From: Nannocystis pusilla
GTDB lineage: Bacteria > Myxococcota_A > Polyangia > Nannocystales > Nannocystaceae
Reading direction: 5' to 3'
Assembly (NCBI RefSeq): GCF_026626665.1
Contig: NZ_JAPNKE010000002.1
Location: 4,627,168-4,691,167, forward strand
DNA length: 64,000 nucleotides
How positions within the stretch are numbered: the stretch's first letter is position 1; every line of letters begins with the position of its first letter. Positions 1 to 8,718 of the stretch are shown here, one piece after another. The notes beneath the pieces are model-generated. The model ran no database searches. It was not told the DNA's origin and was given only the letters and a program-made list of their open reading frames with translations. The translations under genes and the position numbers were made by a program.

Positions 1-425
1 GCGCCGGCGACCTCGACCCGGCGCCGGCGCTTGCCGAGCTCGAACGTCTGCGTGATCCCGAGGCGATAGGTGTACTCGGCCGTGCCGTTGTCCGAGAGGA
101 TGTACGGGTTCGGGATCGACGAGCGCTGCGTCAGCACGCGGGCGTCGAGCACCCCGCGCTGGGCCTTGAGCGCCGCCATCCGCGGGTGGTTCGTCTCGAC
201 CGCGCGGACCACCCGCTCGACCGTCCAGCGCTGCACCGGCCCGGGCCGCAGCGGCGCCGGGGCCAGCTCGCGCGGCTCCGGCTTGCCCAGCGGCCGCGTG
301 TCGACCGGAGGCACCCCCGTGGTCGCCGGCGGCCCCGCCGCGGCCTGGCTCATACCTGTCCCAAAGTACAGCATGGCGATGCACGCCGGGGCGCGGAGCG
401 AGGCGAAGAGCGACATGGACTTCAT
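1..425 (-). CDS. TolC-type outer-membrane efflux protein, N-terminal part
   Basis: Reverse-strand reading frame running off the left edge; 141 residues are visible. It starts with a basic and hydrophobic leader typical of a signal peptide, then a Pro-rich linker. From about residue 67 the sequence reads VERVVRAVETNHPRMAAL, then SSIPNPYI, then a TQTFELGKRRRRVEVA segment. This is the usual opening of outer-membrane efflux (OEP/CzcC-like) proteins, which form the outer-membrane duct of tripartite exporters. The rest, including most of the helical barrel, lies outside the window, so the transported substrate cannot be judged. The leader-coding DNA contains one CCTG/CAGC pair spaced 14 bp (355, 369), the same spacing as the CATG arrays elsewhere. 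Confidence 0.8.
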   Translation of the reverse strand, partial: MKSMSLFASLRAPACIAMLYFGTGMSQAAAGPPATTGVPPVDTRPLGKPEPRELAPAPLRPGPVQRWTVERVVRAVETNHPRMAALKAQRGVLDARVLTQRSSIPNPYILSDNGTAEYTYRLGITQTFELGKRRRRVEVAG

Positions 426-871
426 CGTTGTACACCGGGATCTCCCGGACGACCGGGACATGCTGCGTTCTTCATGCGCGAAATCGCGCACGCATCGCCC
501 GAGCCGCGGTGCGGTGATTCGCCGGCCCGCCGCGAATCACCGCACCTGCATCGCGCCGAATCGCATTCGTGCTACCGACAATGGCGCGCTCCTCCGCACT
601 CGGGCCTGCCCGGCCATTGCCGCGACCTCGCGCGGGCAGCCCTGAATCGACCGCCGCGTGCGGGCCGGCGCGACGGGCGGCGGCAGCGCGCGGCGGACGA
701 GGCCGGAGGCCCCGGGGAGACCCGCAGGACTGTGCGCTGGATCGCGGTCGGGTCGCGCGGCGCGCTGGGCCCCGCGCCGGCCGGCGTGACCCTGCCGGGG
801 CGCACGGTCCCCAGGGTCGCTGGCCCCGCGCGCCGGCGGTGAGCGCCGCGCCCGGCGCTATCGATGGAGTC
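426..871. other. Divergent intergenic region between the TolC-type and HTTM genes
   Basis: No convincing gene. It separates two divergently transcribed genes and so should hold both promoters. It contains a CATG pair spaced 14 bp at 459 and 473 and a perfect 15-bp inverted repeat at 508-546 (separate entry). Reading frames here lack the composition of the neighbouring genes. Confidence 0.5.
508..546. promoter_or_regulatory. Perfect 15-bp inverted repeat, 9-nt spacer
   Basis: GGTGCGGTGATTCGC at 508-522 is exactly complementary to 532-546. No T-tract follows, so it is not a classical terminator. Its place in the divergent gap suggests an operator or a structured leader; which one is not decided by the sequence. 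Confidence 0.5.
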
Positions 872-2377
872 ATGGACGTCAACTCCTCGTCCCAATCCAT
901 CACTCGCCGCGAAGAGGTCCAAGCCGCGATGAGCGGCTCGGGGGCCGCCGTGTCCGGCCACGGCCTGCGGACCCGGGTGCCGCTGCTGGAGCGCCTGTTC
1001 GCGCCGGTCGACATCGCCTCCCTGGTGTGTTTCCGGGTCGCGTTCGGCCTGCTGATGCTCGTCGACCTGTGGCGCTATTACGGCAAGATCGGCGCGACCT
1101 ACATCCAGCCGGGCTTTCACTTCACCTATTACGGGTTCGATTGGGTGCAGCCCTGGCCGGGCGACGGCATGTACGTGCATTTCCTCGTGCTCGCCCTCGC
1201 CGCCGCCTGCGTGATGATCGGCTTCTGCTACCGCGTCGCCGCCACCGTGTTCTTCCTCGGCTTTAGCTACTGGTTCCTGCTCGAGCAGGCGCGCTACCTC
1301 AATCACTTCTATCTGCTCGCCCTGATCGCCTTCGTCATGATCTTCGTCCCGGCGGCCCGCGCCTTCTCGGTCGACGCCTGGCTGCGGCCGCGGCTGCGCG
1401 CGGCCAAGGTGCCGGCCTGGGCCCTGTGGTTCGTCCGCTTCCAGATCGCCGTGCCCTACGTGTTCGGCGGGATCGCCAAGCTCAACGGCGATTGGTTGCA
1501 GGGCGAGCCGATGCGCATGTGGCTGGCCGCGCGGGCCCATCGGCCGGTCATCGGGCCGCTCTTCACGCAGGAGTGGGTCGTCTATTTCTTCAGCTGGGGC
1601 GGCATGCTGTTCGACCTGCTGATCGTCCCGGGCCTGTTGTGGCGCAAGTCGCGGCCGTACGCGTTCGTCGCCGCCTTGCTGTTCAACCTCATCAACGGCT
1701 ACGTGTTCACGATCGGCATCTTCCCGTGGGTGATGGCCGCCGCCACCCTGATGTTCTTCGAGCCCGACTGGCCGCGGCGCTTCGGCCACTCCCTCTCCCG
1801 CGTGTTCGGCCTCAAGACCCGCGCTCGCTTCGACCCGTGGCTCGCCGTGCGCTCGCGTCCGCCGGTCACCCTCTCGCTGCGCCCCGGCCTGCGCCGCGGT
1901 CAACGGGTGACCCTCGCCCTGCTGGCCACGTACTGCGGCTTCCAGCTGCTGTTCCCGCTGCGCCACTGGCTCTACCCCGGCGACGTCGCGTGGACCGAGG
2001 AGGGCCACAAGTTCTCGTGGCGGATGAAGCTGCGCGACAAGGAGTCGCGGGTCCGCTTCCTCGCCACCGACCCGCACGAAGAGCGGACATGGGAGGTCGA
2101 CGCGCGCCAGTACCTCACCAGCTGGCAGCGCACCGAGATGTCGGCCCGGCCCGAGATGATCCTGCAGTTCGCGCATCACCTCGCGGCCGACCTGCGCGCG
2201 CAGGGCCACGAGGACATCCAGATCCGCGCGATCGCCAGCGTGTCGCTGAACGGTCGCCCGCCGCAATTGATGATCGACCCGGAGATCGATCTCGCCAGGG
2301 AGCCGCGATCGATCTGGCCGGCGCGGTGGATCTTGCCGATGGCCGAGCCCGCGCTGGCCCCCGAGCGGCACCTCTGA
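872..2377 (+). CDS. HTTM-domain membrane protein (vitamin-K-dependent carboxylase-like)
   Basis: 501 residues from the ATG at 872; a second in-frame ATG at 929 is also possible. Several membrane helices follow one another through about residue 300. The order of motifs, an early FRVAFGLLMLVDLWRYY helix, HFTYYGFDWVQP, then LNHFYLLAL and FGGIAKLNGDWLQGEP, matches the HTTM (horizontally transferred transmembrane) family related to vitamin-K-dependent gamma-glutamyl carboxylase. The C-terminal 150 residues are soluble. In bacteria the family's substrate is generally unknown, so no reaction is assigned. The gene converges on the next lipoprotein gene, and its stop codon lies inside a shared hairpin. 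Confidence 0.85.
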   Translation: MDVNSSSQSITRREEVQAAMSGSGAAVSGHGLRTRVPLLERLFAPVDIASLVCFRVAFGLLMLVDLWRYYGKIGATYIQPGFHFTYYGFDWVQPWPGDGMYVHFLVLALAAACVMIGFCYRVAATVFFLGFSYWFLLEQARYLNHFYLLALIAFVMIFVPAARAFSVDAWLRPRLRAAKVPAWALWFVRFQIAVPYVFGGIAKLNGDWLQGEPMRMWLAARAHRPVIGPLFTQEWVVYFFSWGGMLFDLLIVPGLLWRKSRPYAFVAALLFNLINGYVFTIGIFPWVMAAATLMFFEPDWPRRFGHSLSRVFGLKTRARFDPWLAVRSRPPVTLSLRPGLRRGQRVTLALLATYCGFQLLFPLRHWLYPGDVAWTEEGHKFSWRMKLRDKESRVRFLATDPHEERTWEVDARQYLTSWQRTEMSARPEMILQFAHHLAADLRAQGHEDIQIRAIASVSLNGRPPQLMIDPEIDLAREPRSIWPARWILPMAEPALAPERHL

Positions 2378-2423
2378 GACGACGTGCCTGCGCCGGGCGC
2401 TCGCGCGGCCCGGCGCGTCTCAG
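2374..2423. terminator. Bidirectional hairpin containing both stop codons
   Basis: CTGAGACG (2374-2381) pairs with CGTCTCAG (2416-2423), and CGCCGGGC (2391-2398) pairs with GCCCGGCG (2408-2415). A 9-nt bulge lies on the left side. The TGA of the HTTM gene (2375-2377) and the stop of the opposite gene (2420-2422) lie in the outer stem. There is no U-tract, so termination would be atypical. Confidence 0.45.
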
Positions 2424-2977
2424 GGCACGTCGAACTGCTGCGTGAACCCGGCCACCTGGATCGACCAGGTGCCGCTCGTCAGGTTCGACAGCTCGGCGGA
2501 GATGGTGTACTTGCACACGCAACTATCCATCGGATTGCCGCCGATGTCATAGACGACGAGGATGCTGTGGTTGTCCAGCAGCTTGACGTTGGGAGAGAAC
2601 GTCAGGTTGCAGGCCGCGTCGTGGCCGAGCTCGGTGAAGCGGATGTGGCCCGGGCCGAGCACGTCGACCACCAGCGAGCCGACGGCGTCCTCCATGTCGG
2701 GGCAGAACGCCATCTGCTGGCCGACGTCGACCCCGCATTCCTGCGCCGACGTCACGCAGGAGGGAGTGGCCCCGGAGGTGGTGGTGCTGGTCGGCTCGGC
2801 GGTGCCCTCCGAGGTCGTCGTCGTCGTCGTCGACGGCTCCTCGGTGGTGGTCGAGGTCGTGGTCGACGTGCCGGTCGGCTCGGCGGTGCCGGTGGTCGAG
2901 CTGGAGTCGGTCGAATCGGAGGTGGAGCCGCACGCCGAGATCAGGGCGACGGCCAGGGCAATGGATGGGCGGTGCAT
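2420..2977 (-). CDS. Thr/Ser-rich lipoprotein, unknown function
   Basis: 185 residues. The leader ends in LISAC, a good lipobox, so the mature protein should be lipidated at Cys16. It is followed by about 50 residues of Thr/Ser/Gly/Glu low complexity, typical of myxobacterial surface lipoproteins. The globular part (from about residue 70) carries Cys residues that could form disulfides and a beta-rich end (TWSIQVAGFTQQFDVP). No known domain is recognised. It starts 6 nt after the stop of the winged-helix gene and is probably co-transcribed with it. Confidence 0.75.
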   Translation of the reverse strand: MHRPSIALAVALISACGSTSDSTDSSSTTGTAEPTGTSTTTSTTTEEPSTTTTTTSEGTAEPTSTTTSGATPSCVTSAQECGVDVGQQMAFCPDMEDAVGSLVVDVLGPGHIRFTELGHDAACNLTFSPNVKLLDNHSILVVYDIGGNPMDSCVCKYTISAELSNLTSGTWSIQVAGFTQQFDVP

Positions 2978-2983
2978 GGACCC

Positions 2984-3773
2984 TCAGGTCCGCGAGGTTA
3001 CCCGGTATTCAGTGGAGTTGCGCTCGCCGCGGCGCGTGACCTGCCCGGAGGTCACCAGGCGATGGAGGGCGATGCGGACCTGATTGTCGGAGCCGCCGAC
3101 GTGGGCCCGCAGCTGCGAGGCGCCGATCCACCCGCTCGTCTGCTGCAGGAGATTCATGACCGCCGCGTCATAATTGGCGCGGCCCTCGAGCGTGCGCGCC
3201 GAGACCACGAGCGGACGTCCGCGCTTGCTCGGGGGTGGCAGACTGACAACGTCGTCGTCGTCGTCGCGGGCGACGTCGTATTGCGCCCCCGGGATCCACG
3301 AGTAACGCGCGGGCTTGCCCTCGCTGCGGACCTTGCCGGCCTTGATCAGCTCGGTGACGGCGCGGTACATCGTGCTCGGGCTGCCGCCGAGCTTGGCCCG
3401 CAGTTCACCGGATGTCAGCCCGGTCCCTGCGGCCTGCAGCATCTCGACGATGGAAGACACGTAGTCGCTGCTGGTGGCGCTCGGCGAGCGTCCGGACCGC
3501 ACCGGCGCAGACGCGTCTGCCCTGGACGCCCGTCCGCCCTCGCGCCTCCCCCTTGCCGCTCGGCTTGCCTGCATCGCCCGCCCCGGCGTTCTGGCTGAGC
3601 TCGGCGAGCTTGAGGTTGTCGAGACCGCGTCCGAGTGGGCTCGTCAGGATCTCGCGCAGATCGCCGAGGGTGAGCTCCGTGAAGCGCTGCCGCAGCACTT
3701 GGGCCAAAAGGATGGCCTGGTGCTCCGCGACGCTGCGCTGCAGATCGGACCGGAGGCGGTGGAGGATGCTCAT
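2984..3773 (-). CDS. Double winged-helix DNA-binding protein (frame break near 3530-3600)
   Basis: The N-terminal part starts at ATG 3773 (MSILHRLRSDLQRS, then LGDLREILTSPLGRGLDNLKL). After about 80 residues the reading continues in another frame with RSPSATSSDYVSSIVEM, then two helix-turn-helix-like units. One has SGELRAKLGGSPSTMYRAVTE, the other GASQLRAHVGGSDNQVR followed by VTSGQVTRRG, with an acidic linker between them. The N-terminal block resembles the start of myxobacterial regulators that end in such domains, so the two pieces are taken as one gene. This break needs one extra base or two missing bases, unlike most others in the window. Its target is unknown. Confidence 0.65.
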
Positions 3774-4717
3774 GCGCCAGATATGCCGCAAACCTCTGGC
3801 TGAGTCACGACATAATTCGTCAGCGGCGCATCCGAACCCATTCGCGTCTCCGCCCACTCGTCTTCTCCACCATCTGCGTGTGAACAGCCCCCTGCACCGT
3901 CTTTACGCCGTGTTTATGGAGCCGGACCGCATTGGCGTCCGCACACGAGGAGCACAGGACACGCCGCCTGACGATTCACCGAGCGCCCTGCCCCCCGCGC
4001 GCTGACCCCAGTTCAATACCGGTACGATTACGCCAACTTGCCGGCGCCTCTTCGATCGCGGGACAGGACCTCACGGCAGATTGCGACGACCACCGCCGCA
4101 GCGAACCGGCCTCGTCGCGCCGTCCCGCGGACGCGCCTGTCGACCGCGAGAGGCGAGAGAACACCGTTCTGCTCCAGGTTTCACGGCGGGCTGGAGGCGC
4201 GCTGCGAATAAACAGCGATCGACCGCCTGCGATCGCCTGTGCACATCCAACCGTTACGCTCGGGGGCATGAAGCGGATCGGACGGAATGTGAGCACCGGT
4301 CTGCCAGCGCGAATGGCCGCAGTCACGGTCTCGCCCGCGACCGGCGACCGCGGGTATCACCTCACGCGAAGGACAGCCCTGCGCCCGCATCCTGCATCCC
4401 CTGAGGTCGGCGACCGCGGCCATTGATCGCAGCGAACGGTTGCGATCTGACAGCGCCGCAGTGCGCGACGTCACCAGCCGGGACGCTCCGACGAAATGGC
4501 GTGTCCGTCGACGCCTCGCCATCGACCTGCATCCGCGCTCAGCCGACGCCCGATCGGAATTGATCGACCGCACAGTCGGGGCGGCGCATCGCTCTCTGTT
4601 CGAAAGGACATGTCCTCTTCGCCATCGGCCCGATCTCGCGCCTGCCCGGGCGACCGCGCCGCCGGGGGCGAAGCCCTTCCCTGCCCGGCCCGCCCCGCGC
4701 TACCGTCCGGGGCCCGC
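3774..4717. other. Long non-coding gap
   Basis: About 940 bases between divergent genes with no reading frame of convincing composition and no tRNA-like cloverleaf seen. The only recognised element is a 14-bp-spaced CATG/CATC pair at 4609 and 4623 inside GGACATGTCC. The promoters of both flanking genes are presumably here. Confidence 0.4.
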
Positions 4718-5764
4718 ATGCCCGTCCGCCGCGTCCGCACGCCGCTCGTCGCCCGCCTGCGCTTCCTGGCGTACGCCCTGCGTCTGCTGGCGCCCCGGCT
4801 GGCGATCCTGGCCGGGCTGACGATCGCCGGCGGCCTCACGCTGCAGGCGCGCGGGAGCGCGCAAGAGGTCGCCGGCCTCGACTTCGTCGGCGCCTGCTAT
4901 CAGGTCTACACCCAGCTGTTCTTCGAGCACGTCAGCGGCCTGCCCGACGACTGGGTCCTGCGCCTGATGTACTTCACGGTCCCGATCGCCGGGGCCTTCG
5001 TGGTCGCCGAGGGCCTGTTGAAGGTGGGCCTGTCGCTGTTCGACTTCAACAACCACCAGACCGCGTGGATCCGCATCATGGCCCAGACCTACCGCGATCA
5101 CATCATCCTGATCGGCCTCGGCCACGTCGGCTACCGCGTGCTCGAGGAGCTGCTGGCCCGCGGACGGCCGGTCATCGTCGTCGAGGCCCGCGGCGAGGGC
5201 CCGTTCGTCGAGGAGGCGCGGGCCCGCAACGTACCGCTGGTGATCGGCGACGCCCGCCGCGAGAGCCTGCTGCGCGACCTCGGCCTCGACCACGCCGCCT
5301 GCCTGATCGCCTGCACCGACGACGACCTCGTCAACCTCGAGGTCGGCCTCGACGCCCGCCAGATCAACCCCAACATCCGCCTCGTCATGCGCTTCTTCGA
5401 CCAGAACATGGCGCGCAAGCTCGGCAAGGCGTTCTCGGTCGACTCGATCTTCTCCACCTCCGCGATCTCGGCGCCGCTGTTCGCCGCCGCCGCCCTCGAC
5501 GAGCGGATCCACGGCGCCTACCGCATGGGCGACACGCTCATGGCCACGCTCGAGCTCGAGATCACCCCGACCAGCCCGCTCGTCGGCAAGAACGCGACCG
5601 AGATCCGCGCCCTCCTCGACGCCCCCGTGGTCGGCCTCCGCCGCGACAAGGAGCCGCCCACCCATCGCTTCGACCGCACCGAGCCCCGCCGCGCCGGCGA
5701 GAGCGTGATCCTCCACGTGGCGGTCGACGAGATCGCCGCCGTCAAGGCCCGCGCCCGCGGCTGA
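4718..5764 (+). CDS. TrkA_N/RCK-type protein with a channel-like membrane part lacking a selectivity filter
   Basis: 348 residues from ATG 4718. Two hydrophobic segments occupy roughly residues 20-40 and 85-110. A classical Rossmann NAD-binding RCK domain follows: IILIGLGHVGYRVLEELL, VVEARGEG, VIGDARRESLLRDLGLDHA, and CTDDDLVNLEVGLDAR. A TrkA_C-like end (LEITPTSPLVGKNATEIRAL) completes the protein. This is the layout of ligand-gated potassium channels. In the loop between the membrane segments, where a K+ channel has TxGYGD, the sequence is QLFFEHVSGLPDDW, so no filter is visible. It may be a non-conducting sensor or subunit rather than a K+ pore. Confidence 0.8.
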   Translation: MPVRRVRTPLVARLRFLAYALRLLAPRLAILAGLTIAGGLTLQARGSAQEVAGLDFVGACYQVYTQLFFEHVSGLPDDWVLRLMYFTVPIAGAFVVAEGLLKVGLSLFDFNNHQTAWIRIMAQTYRDHIILIGLGHVGYRVLEELLARGRPVIVVEARGEGPFVEEARARNVPLVIGDARRESLLRDLGLDHAACLIACTDDDLVNLEVGLDARQINPNIRLVMRFFDQNMARKLGKAFSVDSIFSTSAISAPLFAAAALDERIHGAYRMGDTLMATLELEITPTSPLVGKNATEIRALLDAPVVGLRRDKEPPTHRFDRTEPRRAGESVILHVAVDEIAAVKARARG

Positions 5765-5889
5765 CGCGGAGCGAGCCCTTCGAGCATTCCCTTCATATCC
5801 ATGGAAGTACGCCGCAGCCCTCTCCGCGCCGCTTCGCGCAGAAGCGCCGACGCTTCCGCGGTCGCGCGGCCCGGCGCATACTGGCGGCG

Positions 5890-6912
5890 ATGCTCCGCAG
5901 CGCTGCCCTCGGCCTCGTCTCGCTGCTCGCCTGCGACTCCGCCGGCGTCGCCCCGCCGGCCGCGCCACCGCCGGCCGGCAGCTCGCATGTCTCTCCGGAC
6001 AGGTCCTCGAGGACAGGTCCCGAGGAACATGCTGCCAAGGACATGTCTACGGATGCGCCTCCTACCGCTTCGTCCCCTGTCCCCGCGGACAGCGCAGCGA
6101 AGCCCGACCTCCCGTCGCTGGCGCAGTACACCTGGTTGACCGAGGCGGGCGGCGACCCGCCCGGGCGCGAGCAGCTGGCCGCCGCGATCGCCCCGCCCGC
6201 GGGGGCGCGCCGGGCCCCGCTGCCGGCGGGCAGCTTCGGCGCCTGGCTGCGCGGCTTGCCGCTGTTGCCCGAGGGCACCTCCGTGCTGCTCTACAACGGC
6301 GACACCAAGCCCAACCAGGCCGCCCACGTCCGCGTCGTCGACCTCGACGTCGGCGACCGCGATCTCCAGCAGTGCGCCGACGCGGTCATGCGCTTGCGCG
6401 TCGAGTACCAGTGGGCGGCCGACCAGCGGCGCGCGATCGCCTTCAAGCTGACCGACGGCACCCCGTGGGACTTCGCCTCCTACCTCGGCGGGACCCGCCT
6501 CAAGCTGGTCGGCAAGAAGGCCGAGCGCGTGCCCGGCAGCCCGCGTCCCGCCACCCGCGAGACCCTGCGCGGCTACATGCGCACGCTCTTCACCTACGCC
6601 GGCACCGCTTCGATCGCCGCCGAGCTGCCGCGCCGTGAGCTCGCCGCGCTGACCGCCGGCGACGTCCTGGTCCAGGGCGGCTTCCCCGGCCACGCCGTCC
6701 TCGTCCTCGACGTCGCCGAGGACGATCGCGGCGCCCGCTACTTCCTGCTCGGCCAGAGCTACATGCCGGCCCAGCAGTTCCACGTGCTCAAGAACCCCGG
6801 CGACGCGACGCTGTCGCCGTGGTACCGCGCCGACGCGCTGAAGACCGGCGCGATGACCCCCGAGTGGGGCCCCTTCACCGACCGCGACCTCCGCCGCTTC
6901 CGCGACGGCTGA
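5890..6912 (+). CDS. DUF4846 family lipoprotein
   Basis: 340 residues from ATG 5890. The leader ends in LLAC (lipobox). A disordered linker follows, then a domain with LLYNGDTKPNQAAHVRVVDLDV, DLQQCADAVMRLRVEY, GDVLVQGGFPGHAVLVLDVAED and LGQSYMPAQQFHVLKNP. These are the hallmarks of the DUF4846 family, whose function is not known. The linker-coding DNA (5983-6048) consists of five 14-bp repeat units, so the repeat has been absorbed into the coding sequence; it encodes the stretch around HVSPDRSSRTGPEEHAAKDM. Confidence 0.85.
   Translation: MLRSAALGLVSLLACDSAGVAPPAAPPPAGSSHVSPDRSSRTGPEEHAAKDMSTDAPPTASSPVPADSAAKPDLPSLAQYTWLTEAGGDPPGREQLAAAIAPPAGARRAPLPAGSFGAWLRGLPLLPEGTSVLLYNGDTKPNQAAHVRVVDLDVGDRDLQQCADAVMRLRVEYQWAADQRRAIAFKLTDGTPWDFASYLGGTRLKLVGKKAERVPGSPRPATRETLRGYMRTLFTYAGTASIAAELPRRELAALTAGDVLVQGGFPGHAVLVLDVAEDDRGARYFLLGQSYMPAQQFHVLKNPGDATLSPWYRADALKTGAMTPEWGPFTDRDLRRFRDG
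5983..6048. repeat. 14-bp CATG array, 5 units, inside a coding sequence
   Basis: CATG or CAGG cores at 5986, 6000, 6014, 6028 and 6042, exactly 14 bp apart, each flanked by purines on the left and pyrimidines on the right. It lies in the linker of the DUF4846 lipoprotein gene. Five units shift 70 bases, which is not a multiple of three. Confidence 0.85.
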
Positions 6913-7146
6913 GCCGCCTGTCTTTCAGGACATCCGCCCCGCGCGCCGGCCAGCGCCGCCTCGTCGCACGTCTCGGCTGCCGCCGCGAGGTCCGACCGCC
7001 CTCGCCGGCGAAGACATCTGACAACGCCCGCTCGAGCATGCCCGCTCGCGCCCGCTCGCGCAGCTCTCTCGCCAGCACGCCCGACACGCTCCTGCCCCGC
7101 GCTCTCGCGCTGGGCCGCGAGCTCGTCGACGTGCCCCTGCCCGATC

Positions 7147-7203
7147 GAGCATGCTCCAACGCGCATGCTCGGAAGGACATGTCGCATCCGACATGTCCTT
7201 CCG
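7147..7203. repeat. 14-bp CATG array, 4 units
   Basis: CATG at 7150, 7164, 7178 and 7192. It sits just beyond the stop of the PEGA lipoprotein gene (minus strand, stop at 7230). The remaining DNA between 6913 and 7147 shows no gene. One unit, GTCGcatcCGAC, keeps its dyad by matched changes in both halves. Confidence 0.85.
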
Positions 7204-7229
7204 CGCACTTCTCGAGCGAGACCTCGGCC

Positions 7230-7559
7230 TCAGCTCGGGTCTTCGAGCAGCTCGGCGCGGATCACCACCGGCCCGTTGCGGTCCTTCTTGACCGTCGCGG
7301 TGACCTGGACCGGGAAGCGGCCGGGCTTGCGGACCTCGATGCGGTGGATCCCCGGCGCCAGCAGCAGCGGGCCGGTCTCGGGCTCTTGCAGCACCTTGAC
7401 CTGGCCGACGTAGTTGCCGTCGACGAACACCTCGGCGTCGAAGTCGCCGGGGGCCACCTCGAGCACCAGCGGGGCCGACTGCTCGGCGCCGCTGAGTTCG
7501 CCGCGCTTGCAGCCGCCGGCCAGCGCCAGCGTCAGCGCGAGCGCGCCGATCCGTCCCAT
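7230..7559 (-). CDS. PEGA-domain lipoprotein
   Basis: 109 residues starting at ATG 7559 (MGRIGALALTLALAGGC). The lipobox AGGC gives a lipid-anchored mature protein. The body, with EVAPGDFDAEVFVDGNYVGQ, then LLLAPGIHRIEVRKPGRFPV and an ending in beta strands, is a PEGA-type beta domain of the kind found in surface and kinase-associated proteins. It begins about 20 nt after the upstream secreted-protein gene on the same strand and is likely in its operon. Confidence 0.8.
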   Translation of the reverse strand: MGRIGALALTLALAGGCKRGELSGAEQSAPLVLEVAPGDFDAEVFVDGNYVGQVKVLQEPETGPLLLAPGIHRIEVRKPGRFPVQVTATVKKDRNGPVVIRAELLEDPS

Positions 7560-7578
7560 CCACCCCCACTTGCTCAAC

Positions 7579-8596
7579 CTATTGCAGCCGCGCGTGTACG
7601 ACATCGGGCGCCTCCACCTCCAACGCCACGAGCGTCGCCCCGGGCACCTGCACCGCGGCGAGTCGCTCCTGAGCTCGGCCGCGCTGAGCGGGCCGTCGAT
7701 CTTCAACGTCACCGAGCCGTCGCCGCCGACCGCGGCCACCTTGACCGCCTGGGCCCCGATCACCGACTCGGCGATCACGCGCTCGAGCCGCCGCACTCGC
7801 GCGGCCGGCCACGGGGTGCTGAGGCGCAGGCGCAGGCCGCCGGCTGTCTGCACGGACATGGCCCCCGAGACCTGATTCGAGGCGCTCTCGAGGGCCGAGG
7901 CCGCTGCTGCCGCCGCGTCGGGCGCGAAGCCGGTGGCGGTCGCCGAGGCGGCGCCGTCGCGGCCCTCGCCGCGCAGGACCACGGCCGCCTCGACCACGAC
8001 GCCGCGGGGATACGCGACGGTGCCGAGCTCGCGACAGCGGAGCTCGAGGGTGCGGGCCGAGGCGGCAGAGATCGTCCCGCCGCGGCCGTCGCGGAGCAGG
8101 CCCGCCTTGATCCACCGCTGCGCCACGGCCTCGGCGGCCCCCTCGGCACAGCCCTCGCCGCGCACGGCCACCAGCGCCGGGCCCTCCTTCGCCGCCGGCG
8201 CGACCGGCAGGGCCAGCACCTTGGACAGCCGTCCGGTGTCGATCTCCACCGAGACCACCGCCGTCGCCGTCGCCCCGTCGTCGCCCTGCTGCAGCACCCG
8301 GTAGGCCCGCGTCCACACCGCGGCGTCGTCGAGGATCTTCTTGCGCTGGACGGCGTCGGGAGGCCCGACCTGCTCGAGCGCCGCCTCGAGCGCCGCCCGC
8401 CGCGCCCGCTCGAGCGCCTGGTTGCGAGCCTTGAGGCTGTCGACCTTCTCGCTGATCGGCGCGTGCCCGGTGCCCGCGAACGGGGCGGCCCAGGCCGGCA
8501 AACCGCCGAGGAGGACCGCCAGCAGCGACGCCGCCGCGGCGAGGCCCCGAGGGCACGGCCGCGACCGAAGGTCTCGCCTCGCGGATGTCCCGGCAT
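7579..8596 (-). CDS. Secreted protein of unknown function (two frame breaks)
   Basis: The signal peptide (LAAAASLLAVLLGGLPAWA) precedes a long alpha/beta body. It opens with SLKARNQALERARRAALEA, followed by LEQVGPPDAVQRKKIL, reminiscent of the N-terminal domains of FlgT/LPP20-type proteins; this is a weak resemblance. Near 7667 the frame breaks inside SAAELR; adding one base gives LRERLAAVQVPGATLVALEV and ends at the stop at 7579. A second break near 8545 is needed to join ATG 8596 to the signal peptide by one extra G/C. The start is therefore less certain than the body. It is divergent from the gene at 8719. Confidence 0.6.
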
Positions 8597-8718
8597 GGCC
8601 CCCAGAGCCTGACAGAGTGCCGCGCCGCGACGCAAGTATGTCGCAATTTTCACCAGCGGCCCCGGATGCGCGGTGGCAAACTCGTCGCCGCCGCGATACA
8701 CCCGCGCGGCAGAGCACC

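Noticed and set aside
70..842. Forward open frames across the left edge
   Set aside because: They overlap the TolC-type gene on the other strand, which has a signal peptide and family motifs; the forward frames are Arg/Pro-rich shadows.
572..2371. Long opposite-strand open frame over the HTTM gene
   Set aside because: It is an antisense shadow of a high-GC gene with Arg/Pro/Gly-rich composition and no family features; the same applies to long opposite frames over the kinase-ATPase, sppA, cysNC and the SulP gene.
3774..4717. tRNA or other structured RNA in the long gap
   Set aside because: No cloverleaf arms with a T-loop consensus were found, and composition looks like ordinary high-GC spacer.
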